Source of the DNA: Variovorax sp. E3
Lineage (GTDB): Bacteria; Pseudomonadota; Gammaproteobacteria; Burkholderiales; Burkholderiaceae_C
DNA length: 62,940 bases
Reading direction: 5' to 3'
NCBI RefSeq assembly: GCF_016082275.1
Contig: NZ_MOWM01000027.1
Span: 1 to 62,940 of the forward strand
Under the pieces are notes generated by a model, which was not told the origin of the DNA, searched no databases, and worked only from the letters and a program-made list of their open reading frames with translations. Each line of letters begins with the position of its first letter. Within the stretch, counting starts at the first letter, position 1. Below, piece after piece: positions 35,167-44,760 of the stretch. Made by a program: the position numbers and the translations under genes.

Positions 35167-36321
35167 ATGCGCATGCAGCATGAAGAACAGATCGCGTTGA
35201 TCCGGCGCGCGCTCGCGCTGATCGAGACCGGCGGCAGCGAACGCGGCGAGCCCGCCGTGAGCCCCGTGTCGCGCTACCTCGACCCGGCGCGCCATGAACG
35301 CGAGGTGGAACGCATCTTTCGCCGCCATCCGCTGGCGCTGTGCCCGTCGGCGTCGCTCGCGAACCCCGGCGATTCGTTCGCCATCGACGTGGCGGGCCTG
35401 CCGCTGCTGTTCGTGCGCGGACAGGACGGGCAGCTCAACGGCTTCGTCAACGCCTGCCGCCACCGTGGCGCACGGCTCAAGCCGCCGGGCGCATCGAACC
35501 AGCGCGCGCTGGTCTGCCCGTACCACAGCTGGACCTATGCACTCGACGGCACGCTGCGCGGGCGCCCTTCGGCACAAGACTTTCCGCATGCGCCGGCATC
35601 GTCATGCAAACTGGCCCGCGTGCCGGTGGCGGAAGCGCTGGGCCTGGTCTGGGCCGTTCCGCGCGCGGTGGCCGAGGGCGAAAGCGCCGCGCTCGACATC
35701 GACGGCTGGCTCGGCCGCTTCGGCGGCGACCTGCGCGGCTGGGGCTACGACGGCTGGGTGCCGGTTCACCAGCGCGCCTTCGACAACGCGGCCAACTGGA
35801 AGATCCCTTTCGAGGCGAACCTGGAGACCTATCACTTCCAGTACGCGCACCGCGACAGCATTGCGCCGCTGTTCTACGACAACCTGCTGATGGCCGACCA
35901 CGACCGCCGGCACCACCGCCTCTTCCTGCCCAAGCGCAGCATCGAAAGCCTGCGCGGCATGCCCGTGCACGACTGGCGGGTGGGGCCGCACTCGAACATC
36001 ATTTACTTCTTTTTCCCGGCAACCTTCGTCCTGCATGAAGGCGACCACGCCAATGCGTTCACCGTGCTGCCCGAATCGCCGGGCCGCTCGCGCGTGATCG
36101 CGAGCACGCTGATTCCCGAACTGCCGACAACGGAGAAATCGGCGAACTACTGGCGCAAGAACGTCGAGTCGTTCTGGGGCGCGCTCGACGAAGACTTTGC
36201 GCTCGGCGTGTCGGCACAGTCCACGCTCGCGAGCGGCGCGCAGCAGTCGCTGTACTTCGGCGCGACCGAGTGGTGCTCGGCCAAGTTCCACGCGGACGTG
36301 GAAGCAGCGCTGGGCGACTGA
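35167..36321 (+). CDS. Aromatic ring-hydroxylating type Rieske oxygenase, alpha subunit-like
   Basis: A 384-residue protein. Rieske [2Fe-2S] site: CRHRGARLK (CxH) and CPYHSWTYALDG (CxxH) at about residues 97-125. The catalytic domain has the mononuclear iron motif NLETYHFQYAHRD (two His; the Asp ligand later). Length fits stand-alone oxygenase alpha subunits of the choline-monooxygenase/carnitine-monooxygenase-like group, which need a separate reductase not found here. Two in-frame ATGs (35167, 35173) both fit. The stop abuts that of the convergent nitrobindin-like gene (TGATCA). Confidence 0.85.
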   Translation: MRMQHEEQIALIRRALALIETGGSERGEPAVSPVSRYLDPARHEREVERIFRRHPLALCPSASLANPGDSFAIDVAGLPLLFVRGQDGQLNGFVNACRHRGARLKPPGASNQRALVCPYHSWTYALDGTLRGRPSAQDFPHAPASSCKLARVPVAEALGLVWAVPRAVAEGESAALDIDGWLGRFGGDLRGWGYDGWVPVHQRAFDNAANWKIPFEANLETYHFQYAHRDSIAPLFYDNLLMADHDRRHHRLFLPKRSIESLRGMPVHDWRVGPHSNIIYFFFPATFVLHEGDHANAFTVLPESPGRSRVIASTLIPELPTTEKSANYWRKNVESFWGALDEDFALGVSAQSTLASGAQQSLYFGATEWCSAKFHADVEAALGD

Positions 36322-37041
36322 TCAGGCCGGCTCGGCCTCCGTGTCCACGCTCGCGGCACCGGACGCCTTCTTAGCTGCCTCTGCCGCCGCTTCTTCCGCC
36401 GCCTCGGCGATCGCTGCCTGCGCCGTCGGGTTCGGCGTGGGCTCACCGATCTTGCGCAGCGTGTTGCGGTCGGTGTGGCTGAAGGGCTCGGCCTTGCCGC
36501 GCACGTCCAGCAGCGTTTCGATTTCGTACGACCAGCTGCCGTCGTCGTGGATCGACACCGCGATGCTGTAGCGCAGCGTCTTGAACGCATGCTCCAGGAA
36601 CGGGTTGGCGAGGATGCCGTTGGTCTCGCCGCCGCGCACGGCCTCGAGCCTGAAGCTGCGGTCGTCGGGCTTGGCGCGGCCCGTGGCCATGCAGGTCAGC
36701 CCGCGCGGAATCGACAGCGTCTGGATCAGCGCGCCCGTGGCGGGCTCCCACAGCCAGTAGCCGACCTGGTCGTGAAAGGTCTCCACGTCATTGGGCTTGA
36801 CGATGCGCAGGTGGTAGCGCAGCCCGTAGAAAATCTGCGGCCCGTTGGTCTGCGCATCGATGGGCTGGAACTCCGCATGCTCGATGAAGGCTTCGGCCTC
36901 GGGGCCGTCTTCCTTCGGGCTCACGTCGTGGCCCGCCGTGCCGACCCACAGGCCCGCCAGGCCCGTGAGCGGGCCCAGGTTGGCGAGCGTGTACGGGTCG
37001 GGCTCGGGTTCGGTGTAGATGTCGCTGGGGAACTGTTCCAT
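36322..37041 (-). CDS. Nitrobindin-like heme-binding beta-barrel protein (FABP/THAP4 fold)
   Basis: A 239-residue protein with the nitrobindin-like barrel: LGPLTGLAGLWVGTAGHD at the N-terminus (the G-x-W-x-G strand), RYHLRIVKPNDVETFHDQVG, then TLSIPRGLTCMATGRAKPDD. A long Ala/Glu-rich, probably disordered or coiled tail (residues about 205-239) ends the protein. Relatives bind ferric heme and isomerise peroxynitrite. Heme binding is inferred from fold. Good Shine-Dalgarno AGGAAG upstream. Confidence 0.78.
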   Translation of the reverse strand: MEQFPSDIYTEPEPDPYTLANLGPLTGLAGLWVGTAGHDVSPKEDGPEAEAFIEHAEFQPIDAQTNGPQIFYGLRYHLRIVKPNDVETFHDQVGYWLWEPATGALIQTLSIPRGLTCMATGRAKPDDRSFRLEAVRGGETNGILANPFLEHAFKTLRYSIAVSIHDDGSWSYEIETLLDVRGKAEPFSHTDRNTLRKIGEPTPNPTAQAAIAEAAEEAAAEAAKKASGAASVDTEAEPA

Positions 37042-37075
37042 TTTTTCTTCCTGAAATTTTTCTGGCGTGGGAGTG

Positions 37076-38052
37076 TCACTTACTGATCGAGGCGGATGCG
37101 ACCTTGGCAATGATCGCACCCCATTTGCGGGCTTCGCTGTCGATGAAGGCCCGAAATTCTTCCGGCGAGCCGCCGCCCGGCACCAACCCCTGGTTGGCCA
37201 GCAGCTCGCGCACAGCGGGCTCCTGCAGCACGGCGTTGACGTCGGCGTTGATGCGCTGCACCACCTCGGGCGGCGTGCCGCTGCCGGTGAAGAAACCGTT
37301 CCACGCGAGCGACTCGAAGCCGGGATAGCCCGACTCGGCCACGGTCGGCAGGTCTTTCATGAGCTCGGAGCGCCTGGCGCTGGTCACGGCAATGAGCTTC
37401 ACGCGGTGGCCCTGGATGAGCGGCAGCAGCGCGGGTGCCACCGTGAACAGCGCCTGCGTGTCGCCCGCCGCGAGCGACAGGCCCGCGGGCGGCGAGCCCG
37501 AGTACGGCACGTGCACCGCCTCGATGTGCGCCACGCTGCGAAACAGCTCCATCGTGAGGTGCGACGAGCTGCCCGCGCCCACCGACGCGTAGCTGAACCT
37601 GTCGCCGCGCTTCTTCGCCCATTCGATGAACTCGGGCAGCGTGTTCGCGGGGTTGTCCGCCTGCACCGCCAGCACGTTGGGCTGCGAGGTGGTGAGCACC
37701 ACGGGCACCAGGTCCTGCGCGGGCACATACGGCATGCGCGCGTACATGTAGGGCGCGAAGGCGATGGGACCGTTGAAGCCGATGCCCAGCGTATAGCCGT
37801 CGTGCGGCGCTTGGCCACGGTGTCCATGCCGATGAGGCCGCCCGCGCCGGCCTTGGTCTCTATCACCACGGGCTGCTTCCAGATCACGCGCAGGCGGTCG
37901 GCCAGCGTGCGCGCGATCACGTCGAGCGAGCTGCCGGCCGGTGCCGGCACGATCACGCGCACGGGCTTCGACGGCCAGGCCTGCGCCCATGCGCCCGCGG
38001 TCAGCACGCTGGCAAGCAGAAGAAAGGTGGCGAGCTGGGTTGTCTTCTTCAC
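37076..38052 (-). CDS. Bug family (TctC) receptor, frameshifted
   Basis: Starts at GTG with a signal peptide (about 1-23, ending GAWAQA), then WPSKPVRVIVPAPAGSSLDV and TKAGAGGLIGMDTVAK. The frame breaks near 37815: after DTVAK one G is missing, and the other frame continues APHDGYTLGIGFNGPIAFAP through VHVPYSGSPPAGLSLAAGDT to the stop. With AAGGCGCCG restored the protein is 325 residues, standard for the family. Second Bug receptor in the window, here behind the nitrobindin-like gene; ligand unknown. Confidence 0.82.
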
Positions 38053-38157
38053 TTCGGTCTTTCAATGGCTCGGTGCACGGCGGCAAGAAGTTATCACCGA
38101 TTTCGCCGGCTTCGGGCATGCCCTGCACGCCGAGGCCGTTTCCCCGATGATGCGGCG

Positions 38158-39042
38158 ATGACCTCTTTCACCGAGTTTTCAGCGCGGCGCCGCCTTGTGG
38201 TTGCCACTGCCGCGCTGCTGCCCTTTGCCGGCGCCGGCGGCCTCGCGCAAGCCCGGGCGGCCAACGCCACCAGCCTGCCGCCCAAAGCCATGACAGCCCT
38301 GCGGGCGGCCGTCGACGGCCCGCAGCGCACCCCCGCCTACCGCACCCGCGACGGCGCGCGGCACCCGCTCGAAACGCTGGCCTTCTTCGGCATCCGCCCC
38401 GATGCGGCGGTGATCGAGATCGCGCCCGGCGGCGGCTGGTACACCGAGATCCTCGCGCCCTACCTGCACGACCACGGCCGGCTCTACGCGGCCCACGAGC
38501 CGGCCGGCGGCTCGCCCGGCCAGCAGCGTGCGCGCGCCGCCTTCCGCGACAAGCTGGCGCGCGAGCCCAAGGTGTACGGTCGCGTGGTGCTCGGCACGCT
38601 GCCCACCACGGCCTTCACCGACATCCGCCCGCCCGGCGGCGCCGACGCGGTGCTGACCTTCCGCAACATCCACAACTGGATCGAGGACGGCCACTTCGAT
38701 GAAAGCCTGCGCGCCTTCTACGCGGTGCTCAAGCCCGGCGGCGTGCTCGGCGTGGAAGAACACCGCGCGCCGCCCGGCACCAACCTGGCGCGCGTGATCG
38801 CGAGCGGCTATGTGCCGCAAGACTTCGTGATCGAACGCGCGAAGGCGGCCGGCTTCGAGTTCGCAGGCAGCAGCGAGGTCAACGCCAACCCGCGCGACAC
38901 CAAGGACCATGCGAACGGCGTGTGGTCGCTGCCGCCCACGCTGCGCGGCGGCGAGGTCGACCGGGCGAAGTACCTGGCCATCGGCGAGTCGGACCGGATG
39001 ACGCTGCGCTTCGTCAAGCCGCGGCGCGCGCGCAGCGGCTAG
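38158..39042 (+). CDS. Exported class I SAM-dependent methyltransferase-like protein
   Basis: A 294-residue protein with a cleavable signal: the RRR of SARRRLVVATAALLPFAG resembles a Tat or strong Sec signal, ending before AANATS. The mature part has a SAM-binding-like motif VIEIAPGGGWYTEILAPYL, YAAHEPAGG, and the late LRAFYAVLKPGGVLGVEEHR typical of methyltransferases (COG4798). Exported methyltransferase-like proteins are unusual because SAM is cytoplasmic; members of this family may not methylate at all. It converges on and overlaps the HxlR gene by 4 bp. Confidence 0.78.
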   Translation: MTSFTEFSARRRLVVATAALLPFAGAGGLAQARAANATSLPPKAMTALRAAVDGPQRTPAYRTRDGARHPLETLAFFGIRPDAAVIEIAPGGGWYTEILAPYLHDHGRLYAAHEPAGGSPGQQRARAAFRDKLAREPKVYGRVVLGTLPTTAFTDIRPPGGADAVLTFRNIHNWIEDGHFDESLRAFYAVLKPGGVLGVEEHRAPPGTNLARVIASGYVPQDFVIERAKAAGFEFAGSSEVNANPRDTKDHANGVWSLPPTLRGGEVDRAKYLAIGESDRMTLRFVKPRRARSG

Positions 39043-39443
39043 GCCCGCGCGCGCGCCGCCTGCTGCGCCGCGTCGATCCGCGCGTGGTTCGCCTCGGCCC
39101 AGCGGTCCACCGCCATCAGCGTCCGGCTGAGCGACAGCCCCAGCGGGCTGAGCCGGTACTCGACATGCGGCGGCACCGTTCGCAGGTCTTCGCGCAGCAC
39201 CAGCCCGTTCTGCTCCAGCTCGCGCAGGGTCTGCGTGAGCATCTTCTGCGAGATGCCGCCGACCTTGCGCAGCAGTTCGTTGTTGCGCCGCGGCTTGCCG
39301 CGCAGCAACGGAACGATCAGCAGCGCCCACTTGTTGGCAACGAGTTCGAGCACGCGACGCGACGGGCAGCCGGCGTTCCACACGTCGCCTGCTGCATCTG
39401 CCACAACCGAGCTCTTCTTCGACGGCATCTTTGAATTTCCCAT
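39039..39443 (-). CDS. HxlR family transcriptional regulator
   Basis: A 134-residue winged-helix protein with the HxlR signature: NAGCPSRRVLELVANKWALL (Cys near the N-terminus, then the KWxLLI helix), RNNELLRKVGGISQKMLTQT (recognition helix) and EYRLSPLGLSLSRTLM (wing). Cys-based redox or electrophile sensing is known for some members such as HypR. Divergent from the SMR exporter gene with about 90 bp between them, so it probably controls the exporter-azoreductase pair. Confidence 0.88.
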   Translation of the reverse strand: MGNSKMPSKKSSVVADAAGDVWNAGCPSRRVLELVANKWALLIVPLLRGKPRRNNELLRKVGGISQKMLTQTLRELEQNGLVLREDLRTVPPHVEYRLSPLGLSLSRTLMAVDRWAEANHARIDAAQQAARARA

Positions 39444-39534
39444 GGTTACCAGAAGGTGCGTACTTGCCGAGCGGTGCCCAGGCCGGAATTATCGGGTTCC
39501 GCTTTCCCCCCGCACAGCATCGAAGGAGTTTTTC

Positions 39535-39852
39535 ATGGGTTGGATATTTCTGTTGACGGCAGGCCTGGTCGAGATCGCCATGGCCGCCGCGCTCAAGCAG
39601 TCGCAGGACTGGACGCGGCCCGTGCCGTCGGTCGTCGGCGTGCTGACCGCGCTGCTCAGCATCTACCTGCTGGCGCGCGCGCTGCGCTACCTGCCGCTGG
39701 GCCCGGCCTACGCGATCTGGACCGGCATCGGCTCGGTGGGCGTGGTGCTGATGGGCGTGCTGCGCTTCGGTGAGTCGCTCTCTGCCCCACGGCTGGCGTG
39801 CATCACGCTGGTGATCGCCGGCACGGTGGGCCTGCGCCTCGTCAACGACTGA
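39535..39852 (+). CDS. sugE: SMR efflux protein, Gdx/SugE subfamily
   Basis: A 105-residue four-helix transporter. Key Glu at residue 13 (GLVEIAMAAALKQS) sits where the proton/substrate Glu of Gdx is expected; GPAYAIWTGIGSVGVVLMGV is the SugE/Gdx signature. Members export guanidinium or quaternary ammonium compounds. AAGGAG upstream fixes the start. The HxlR-controlled context, rather than a guanidine riboswitch, suggests a role in toxic-compound resistance. Confidence 0.85.
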   Translation: MGWIFLLTAGLVEIAMAAALKQSQDWTRPVPSVVGVLTALLSIYLLARALRYLPLGPAYAIWTGIGSVGVVLMGVLRFGESLSAPRLACITLVIAGTVGLRLVND

Positions 39853-39878
39853 TGCACACGCAACGCACACCCGCCGCC

Positions 39879-40511
39879 ATGACCACCCGCATCCTGCACA
39901 TCGAAGCCTCGCCGACCGGCGCGCGCTCGCGCTCCGCCGATACAGCGCGTCACTTTCTGCAACAACATCGTGCGCTGCACCCCGACGTCGAGATCCAGAC
40001 GCTGCACCTCTGGGAACTCGAACTGCCCGCGTTCGACGCCGCGATGATCGACGCCAAGTTCGCCGTGCTGCGCGGCACCCATGCCACCGAGGAACAGCAG
40101 CGCCAGTGGCAGAGCGCGGTGCGCATCGCGCGCGCGTTCAACGCCGCCGACAAGTACGTCTTCAGCCTGCCGATGTGGAATTTCGGCATTCCATACAAGC
40201 TAAAGCACTACATCGATGTGGTGACGCTGCCCGGCGAAAACTGGCTCTGGTCGCCCCGGGAAGGCTATCGCGGCCTGCTTCGCGGCAAGCGCGCCATGCT
40301 CGTCTACTCGAGCGCGGGCGACTACCCGGCTGGCTTTCCCTCTCACGAGAAAGACTTCCAGAAACCGTACATGCGGACCTGGCTCGGCTTCCTGGGCATC
40401 GACGACGTGATGGAGGTTGCCGCCGCGCCGACACTCGCGACGCCCGAGGCCGTGAACGCCTCGCTGGCGCGGGCACGAAATGAAGCCGAAAGGCTTGCAG
40501 AGCGGTTCTGA
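39879..40511 (+). CDS. FMN-dependent NADH-azoreductase (AzoR-like)
   Basis: A 210-residue flavodoxin-fold reductase: TTRILHIEASPTGARSRSAD (FMN phosphate loop), FSLPMWNFGIPYKLKHYIDV and LLRGKRAMLVYSSAGDYP are AzoR signatures. It reduces quinones and azo compounds with NADH. An alternative ATG (39852) overlaps the exporter stop (TGATG), so translation may be coupled; the internal ATG at 39879 matches family N-termini better. Together with the exporter and HxlR regulator it looks like a small electrophile-resistance unit. Confidence 0.86.
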   Translation: MTTRILHIEASPTGARSRSADTARHFLQQHRALHPDVEIQTLHLWELELPAFDAAMIDAKFAVLRGTHATEEQQRQWQSAVRIARAFNAADKYVFSLPMWNFGIPYKLKHYIDVVTLPGENWLWSPREGYRGLLRGKRAMLVYSSAGDYPAGFPSHEKDFQKPYMRTWLGFLGIDDVMEVAAAPTLATPEAVNASLARARNEAERLAERF

Positions 40512-40641
40512 TGACTTTCGGGTGCTTTAACCACTTCGCGAATGGGCCGATTTTCGGGGGGCTTCAAACCGTCACGACATCGCGGCAAGATGCGCATCCG
40601 CCGATTCTTGCGTCACCTCGACCTGCTGAAGGAGCCAGCCC

Positions 40642-41030
40642 ATGTTCGCCACGCCCGAACGCACCATCAAGACCCCCGGCCCCGACCACGCGATCACCAT
40701 CACGCCGAACCCGTTGCGCGTGGTGGTGTCGGTCGACGGCCGCGTCATCGCCGACACGCGTGAAGCGCTGACGCTGCGCGAATCGCATTTCGGAACCGTG
40801 CACTACATCCCCCGCAAGGACGTGAAGATGTCCTTGCTCGAACGCACCTCGCACGCCACCTACTGCCCCTACAAGGGCGAGTGCAACTACTACAGCATTC
40901 CGGCCGCGGCGAACGCTCGGTGAATGCGGTGTGGACCTACGAGTCGCCCTACGACCCGGTCGCGCAGATCAAGGACCACGTGGCGTTCTACCCCGACCGC
41001 GTGGGACCGATCGAAGAACGCGTCGTGTAG
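40642..41030 (+). CDS. DUF427 domain protein, frameshifted
   Basis: A DUF427 protein: PLRVVVSVDGRVIADTREAL, then FGTVHYIPRKDVKMSLLERT and HATYCPYKGECNYYSI (the CPYKG motif). After a break near 40907 the next frame continues ERSVNAVWTYESPYDPVAQI to VAFYPDRVGPIEERVV and stop. Restoring one G (CCGGCCGGCGGC) gives 129 residues, normal for DUF427. Function unknown; the family is common in soil bacteria. Confidence 0.8.
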
Positions 41031-41090
41031 CAGCAGGCGCCTCGCGGCGCATCACGTGGAGAATGGCTCGGCCAACCACTCTCCACGCCC

Positions 41091-42083
41091 ATGAACCTTC
41101 GACTCGCACTCTACGAACTGGCCCGCGTCCACCGACTGTCGCCGCCGCGGATGCACGCGCTGTTCGCGCTCGCGGAACTCGATGCGCCGCCGCCCCACCT
41201 GCCGGAACGTTTCTGGCGCGTGGTGGCGCTGCTTGCCGCAGGGCTCGGCGGCTTTGGACTCGTGATGTGGGTGGCGGCCAACTGGGGCGCGCTGGGCCGC
41301 GCCGGACAGTTCGCCCTGCTGCAAGGCTGGGTGCTGCTGACGGCACTGGCCGCATGGCGCGTCGCCGCCCTGCGCACGCCCATGGGCCTGCTGTGCCTGC
41401 TGGGCACCGGCGCGCTGTTCGCCTACTACGGCCAGACCTACCAGACCGGGGCTGATGCGTGGCAGTTGTTCGCGCTGTGGGCCGCGCTCACGTTGCCGCT
41501 GTGCCTGGGCGTGCGCAGCGACGTGCTGTGGTTCCCGTGGGTGATGGTCACGTGCAGCGCGATCAGCCTCTGGGTCTATGCGCGCACCGGCCATCGCTGG
41601 CAGGCCGACGACAGCGACCTGCCGATTCATCTCGTGGGCTGGGGTCTGGGCGTGTTGCTGGTCGTGGCGTTGAGCCCGTGGACACAACGCTGGGTCGGGG
41701 CCACGCACTGGTCGCGCCGGCTGGCGCTGCTGGCCATGGCGGTGAGCGTGACGCTGGCCGCGCTGGCGGGCCTGTTCGTTCGCACCGAGATTGCGCCGCA
41801 CTATGTGCTGGGCCTGCTGCTGATGGGCGTTGCGGTCGGCATGCTGATGCAGCGGCGCTGGTTCGACATCGTCGGCCTGAGCGCCGCCCTGCTGAGCGTC
41901 GACACCTTGCTGGTCGCCGGCCTGGTTCGCTTTTTGTTCGAAAGCGGCGGCTCCGAGACGGTAAGCCGCCTGCTGGTCGTCGGGTTCGTGGCCGCGGGGC
42001 TGCTGGCGGTTTCGGTGGCCTGGATCATGCGGCGCCAGAACGGCATGCCGGCCTCTTCGACGCAAGAAGGAGCATCGGCATGA
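41091..42083 (+). CDS. DUF2157 family membrane protein
   Basis: A 330-residue protein: a cytoplasmic N-terminal part (about 1-40) followed by about nine membrane helices, e.g. VVALLAAGLGGFGLVMWVA and LWAALTLPLCLGVRSDVLW, with the YYGQTYQTGADAWQLFALWA motif of DUF2157. Function unknown. Its stop overlaps the ATG of the next gene (ATGA), so they form one translation unit; DUF2157, DUF4401 and GDYXXLXY proteins are a known partner set of unknown role. Confidence 0.8.
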   Translation: MNLRLALYELARVHRLSPPRMHALFALAELDAPPPHLPERFWRVVALLAAGLGGFGLVMWVAANWGALGRAGQFALLQGWVLLTALAAWRVAALRTPMGLLCLLGTGALFAYYGQTYQTGADAWQLFALWAALTLPLCLGVRSDVLWFPWVMVTCSAISLWVYARTGHRWQADDSDLPIHLVGWGLGVLLVVALSPWTQRWVGATHWSRRLALLAMAVSVTLAALAGLFVRTEIAPHYVLGLLLMGVAVGMLMQRRWFDIVGLSAALLSVDTLLVAGLVRFLFESGGSETVSRLLVVGFVAAGLLAVSVAWIMRRQNGMPASSTQEGASA

Positions 42084-43737
42084 CCGCCCCGCGCCAACTC
42101 ATGCAACGCGCAACGGACCAGGGCCTGTTGCCGCCCGATGCGCAATGGCCGCGCGACGACACCCGTCCCTGGCCGGTGCTGCTGCTGACCGCGCTGGGCG
42201 CATGGCTCGCGGTGCTGCCGCTGCTGGGCGCGGTGGGCCTGGCCTTCGGCGATGCGCTGCTGCGTGACGGTCCGGTCCTGTACGTCTTTGGGCTGGGCCT
42301 GCTGGCCTTTGGCGTGCTCATCCTGCGCCAACGCGGCCTGGCACTGTTTGTCGAACAGCTCTGCCTGCCCGCACTGGTGCTGGGCCTGTGCTGCCTGGGC
42401 TGGGCGCTGTTTCGCGACGCGCCGGCTGCCAACGCCGCGCTGGGCATGTGCGCCGCGAGCGTGCTGCTGGCCGCGCTCACGCCGCTGCACTGGCTGCGCA
42501 CGCTGCTGGGCGTGATGCTCGGCGCATTCCTGACCGTCGCGGCCATGGCGTGGTCGAAGGCCGGGCTCTCGCTCTGGGACTTCCTGGGGTCGGGCCGTTT
42601 CCGCTGGACGTGGTGGCTCTATGCCCACATCGGGTTGGCCGTGTGGCTCGTGCTGCTCTACCTGCTGCCACGGCTGGCGGACGCGCGCGCCGGCAGCCTG
42701 CTCACGAGCCTGGCCGACGGCTGGTGCGTGCAGCTGCTGCTGACGCTGGTGCTGCTGTCAGGTGCCACCTTCATGCTGGGCGGCATGGTGCCGGGCAGCG
42801 AGATCGGGCGCGAACTCGGGCAGACCGACGGCAGGTTCGACCTGTTCGGCAGCACCCGCAACCTGGTGTCGGCGCTGTACGCGCTGGCTGCGGCGGCGCT
42901 GCTGGGCTATCGCTGGCCCGCGCTGAGGCAGGCGCCCCTGCTGGGCCTGGGCGTGGCACTGCTGCTGACGGTGCTGTGCGGCTTCGTGCCCAACCTGGGC
43001 GCGGCCTGCCTCGGCGCCGCCGCGCTGGCGGTGACACGGCGCTGGCGGCTCGCGGCCCTGGGTTGCGCGGCCGCGCTGTGGATCGTGGGGAGCTTCTACT
43101 ACCTGCTCGCGTGGTCGCTGGCGGACAAGGCGCTGCTGCTGGTCTCGATCGGAGCCGCGCTGGGTGTGCTGGCGCGGCTGGCATTGCGCGCCAAATCTCC
43201 CGGGGATGCGGCAGCCAGCGCGCCGGCCGCCGGCGCTGGTGGAAAGACAGGCAGCTGGCGGGCATCGCACTGGCGGGCGTGGCCACGCTGGTGGTGGCGA
43301 ACATCGCCATCGTCGAGAAGGAAAACGTCATTCGCGACGGCCGGCCCGTGTTCGTGCGGCTGGCGCCGGTCGACCCGCGCTCGCTGATGCAGGGCGACTA
43401 CATGCAGCTGGACTTCGGGTTGCCCAACCGCTGGGGCTGGAACAACCACCACCGTGGCGACCAGCGGCCGACCGTGTTCGTGCGGCCCGATCCGGCACTG
43501 CCGCTCGCCCACACGCTGCACCCGACATCGGGCGAAGAAGTGCGACAGGCGAACGACCTCGAGGTGCCGCTGAGCGCCAAGGACGGCGGCTGGGTCTTCG
43601 TCACCGACGCGTGGTTCTTCAAGGAGGGCGACGCCGAGCGCTATGCGCAGGCGCGCTACGGCGAGTTCCGCATCCTGCCCAATGGCTCGGCCCTGCTGGT
43701 AGGCATGGCGGACGGGCAGCTGCGGCCGATCCGGTAG
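42080..43737 (+). CDS. DUF4401 membrane protein fused to GDYXXLXY domain, frameshifted
   Basis: N-terminal part (about 1-375): at least eight hydrophobic helices with the DUF4401 blocks TRNLVSALYALAAAALLGYR and GSFYYLLAWSLADKALLLVS. The frame then breaks near 43230 and a C-terminal GDYXXLXY domain follows in another frame: one helix (LAGIALAGVATLVVANIAI), then FVRLAPVDPRSLMQGDYMQL (GDYMQLDF motif). Restoring one base fuses both into 552 residues; no start codon exists in the second frame just upstream, which favours fusion over two genes. Role unknown. Confidence 0.65.
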
Positions 43738-43832
43738 CGCTGGCTGGAGTTCGTCCCATTGCGCCTTGCTGGCCGTCCCGATTCGTGGCACAAGCTGACC
43801 TGCGACCTGAACCTAACGAGGTAAAACCCCAC

Positions 43833-44675
43833 ATGTGTGATCTGAACGACCAGGAAGAACTCAAGAAGTACACCCGCCGCGACATCGCGACGTGGGCCGT
43901 ATCCGCCGGCCTGCTGACCGCGTTGCCCGGGGTGGCCAACGCCGTGGCGGTGGCCGAGCGCGAGGTGAGCATCGCCACGGCGGACGGCACCTGCGACGCT
44001 TACTTCGTCGCTCCCACGGCGGGCACGGCGCCCGGCGTGCTGATCTGGCCCGACATCTTCGGCCTTCGCCCAGCCTTCAGGCAAATGGGGCGGCGGCTGG
44101 CCGAATCGGGCTACAGCGTGCTGGTGGTGAACCCCTTCTACCGTCAGAAGAAAGCGCCCACCGCGGCCCAAGGCGGGCAGACGCCCATCGCCGAAGTGCT
44201 GCCGCTGATGCAGGCCCTGACGCCGGCCATGCACCTGAGCGACGGCAAGGCCTTCGTGACCTGGCTCGATGCCCAGTCAGAGGTCGACAAGGCGCGCAAG
44301 CTGGGGACCACCGGCTACTGCATGGGCGGGCCGATCGCGGTGCGCACCGCCACCGTGGCGCCCGGCCGCGTGGGCGCCGTCGGCACCTTCCACGGCGCCG
44401 CCATGGTGACCGCAGCACCCGACAGCCCCCATCGGCTGATGGCCCAGACCAAGGCACGCTACCTGGTTGCCGTGGCCGAGAACGACGACGCCAAGGATCC
44501 CCAAGCCAAGGTCGCGCTGCGCGCCGCGTTCGACAGCGCGAAGCTGCCGGCCGAGGTGGAGGTGTACCAGGCAGCCCACGGCTGGTGCCCGCCCGACACG
44601 CAGGTCTACGACGCCGCCCAGGCCGAGCGCGCCTGGACGCGCCTGCTGGCGACATTCAAGGAGGCTCTGGCGTAG
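43833..44675 (+). CDS. Dienelactone hydrolase family protein with Tat-type signal
   Basis: A 280-residue alpha/beta hydrolase. N-terminal TRRDIATWAVSAGLLTAL has the twin-Arg plus hydrophobic stretch of a Tat signal, ending GVANA. The body has PGVLIWPDIFGLRPAFRQMG, the nucleophile elbow GTTGYCMGGPIAVRTATV (Cys) and YQAAHGWCPPD near the His. As an exported member it acts outside the cytoplasm, unlike classical dienelactone hydrolase. A strong hairpin terminator follows. Substrate unknown. Confidence 0.82.
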   Translation: MCDLNDQEELKKYTRRDIATWAVSAGLLTALPGVANAVAVAEREVSIATADGTCDAYFVAPTAGTAPGVLIWPDIFGLRPAFRQMGRRLAESGYSVLVVNPFYRQKKAPTAAQGGQTPIAEVLPLMQALTPAMHLSDGKAFVTWLDAQSEVDKARKLGTTGYCMGGPIAVRTATVAPGRVGAVGTFHGAAMVTAAPDSPHRLMAQTKARYLVAVAENDDAKDPQAKVALRAAFDSAKLPAEVEVYQAAHGWCPPDTQVYDAAQAERAWTRLLATFKEALA

Positions 44676-44760
44676 CCAGAAACAGCTTTCGGGAACGGGA
44701 GCGGCGGGCACTGCGCAACAGAGACGGTGCGCTCGCTCGAGCCCGCCATCGATCGACGCT

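Noticed and set aside
39444..39534. Guanidine riboswitch before the SugE/Gdx gene
   Set aside because: I see none of the ACGR-type hairpin pairs or conserved stem sequence in the 90-bp gap; the facing HxlR gene offers a simpler control.
43206..43235. ATG at 43206 as separate start of the GDYXXLXY protein
   Set aside because: It is in a different frame from the domain and would require an extra base, while every other break in this window is a missing base that here fuses the two parts instead.
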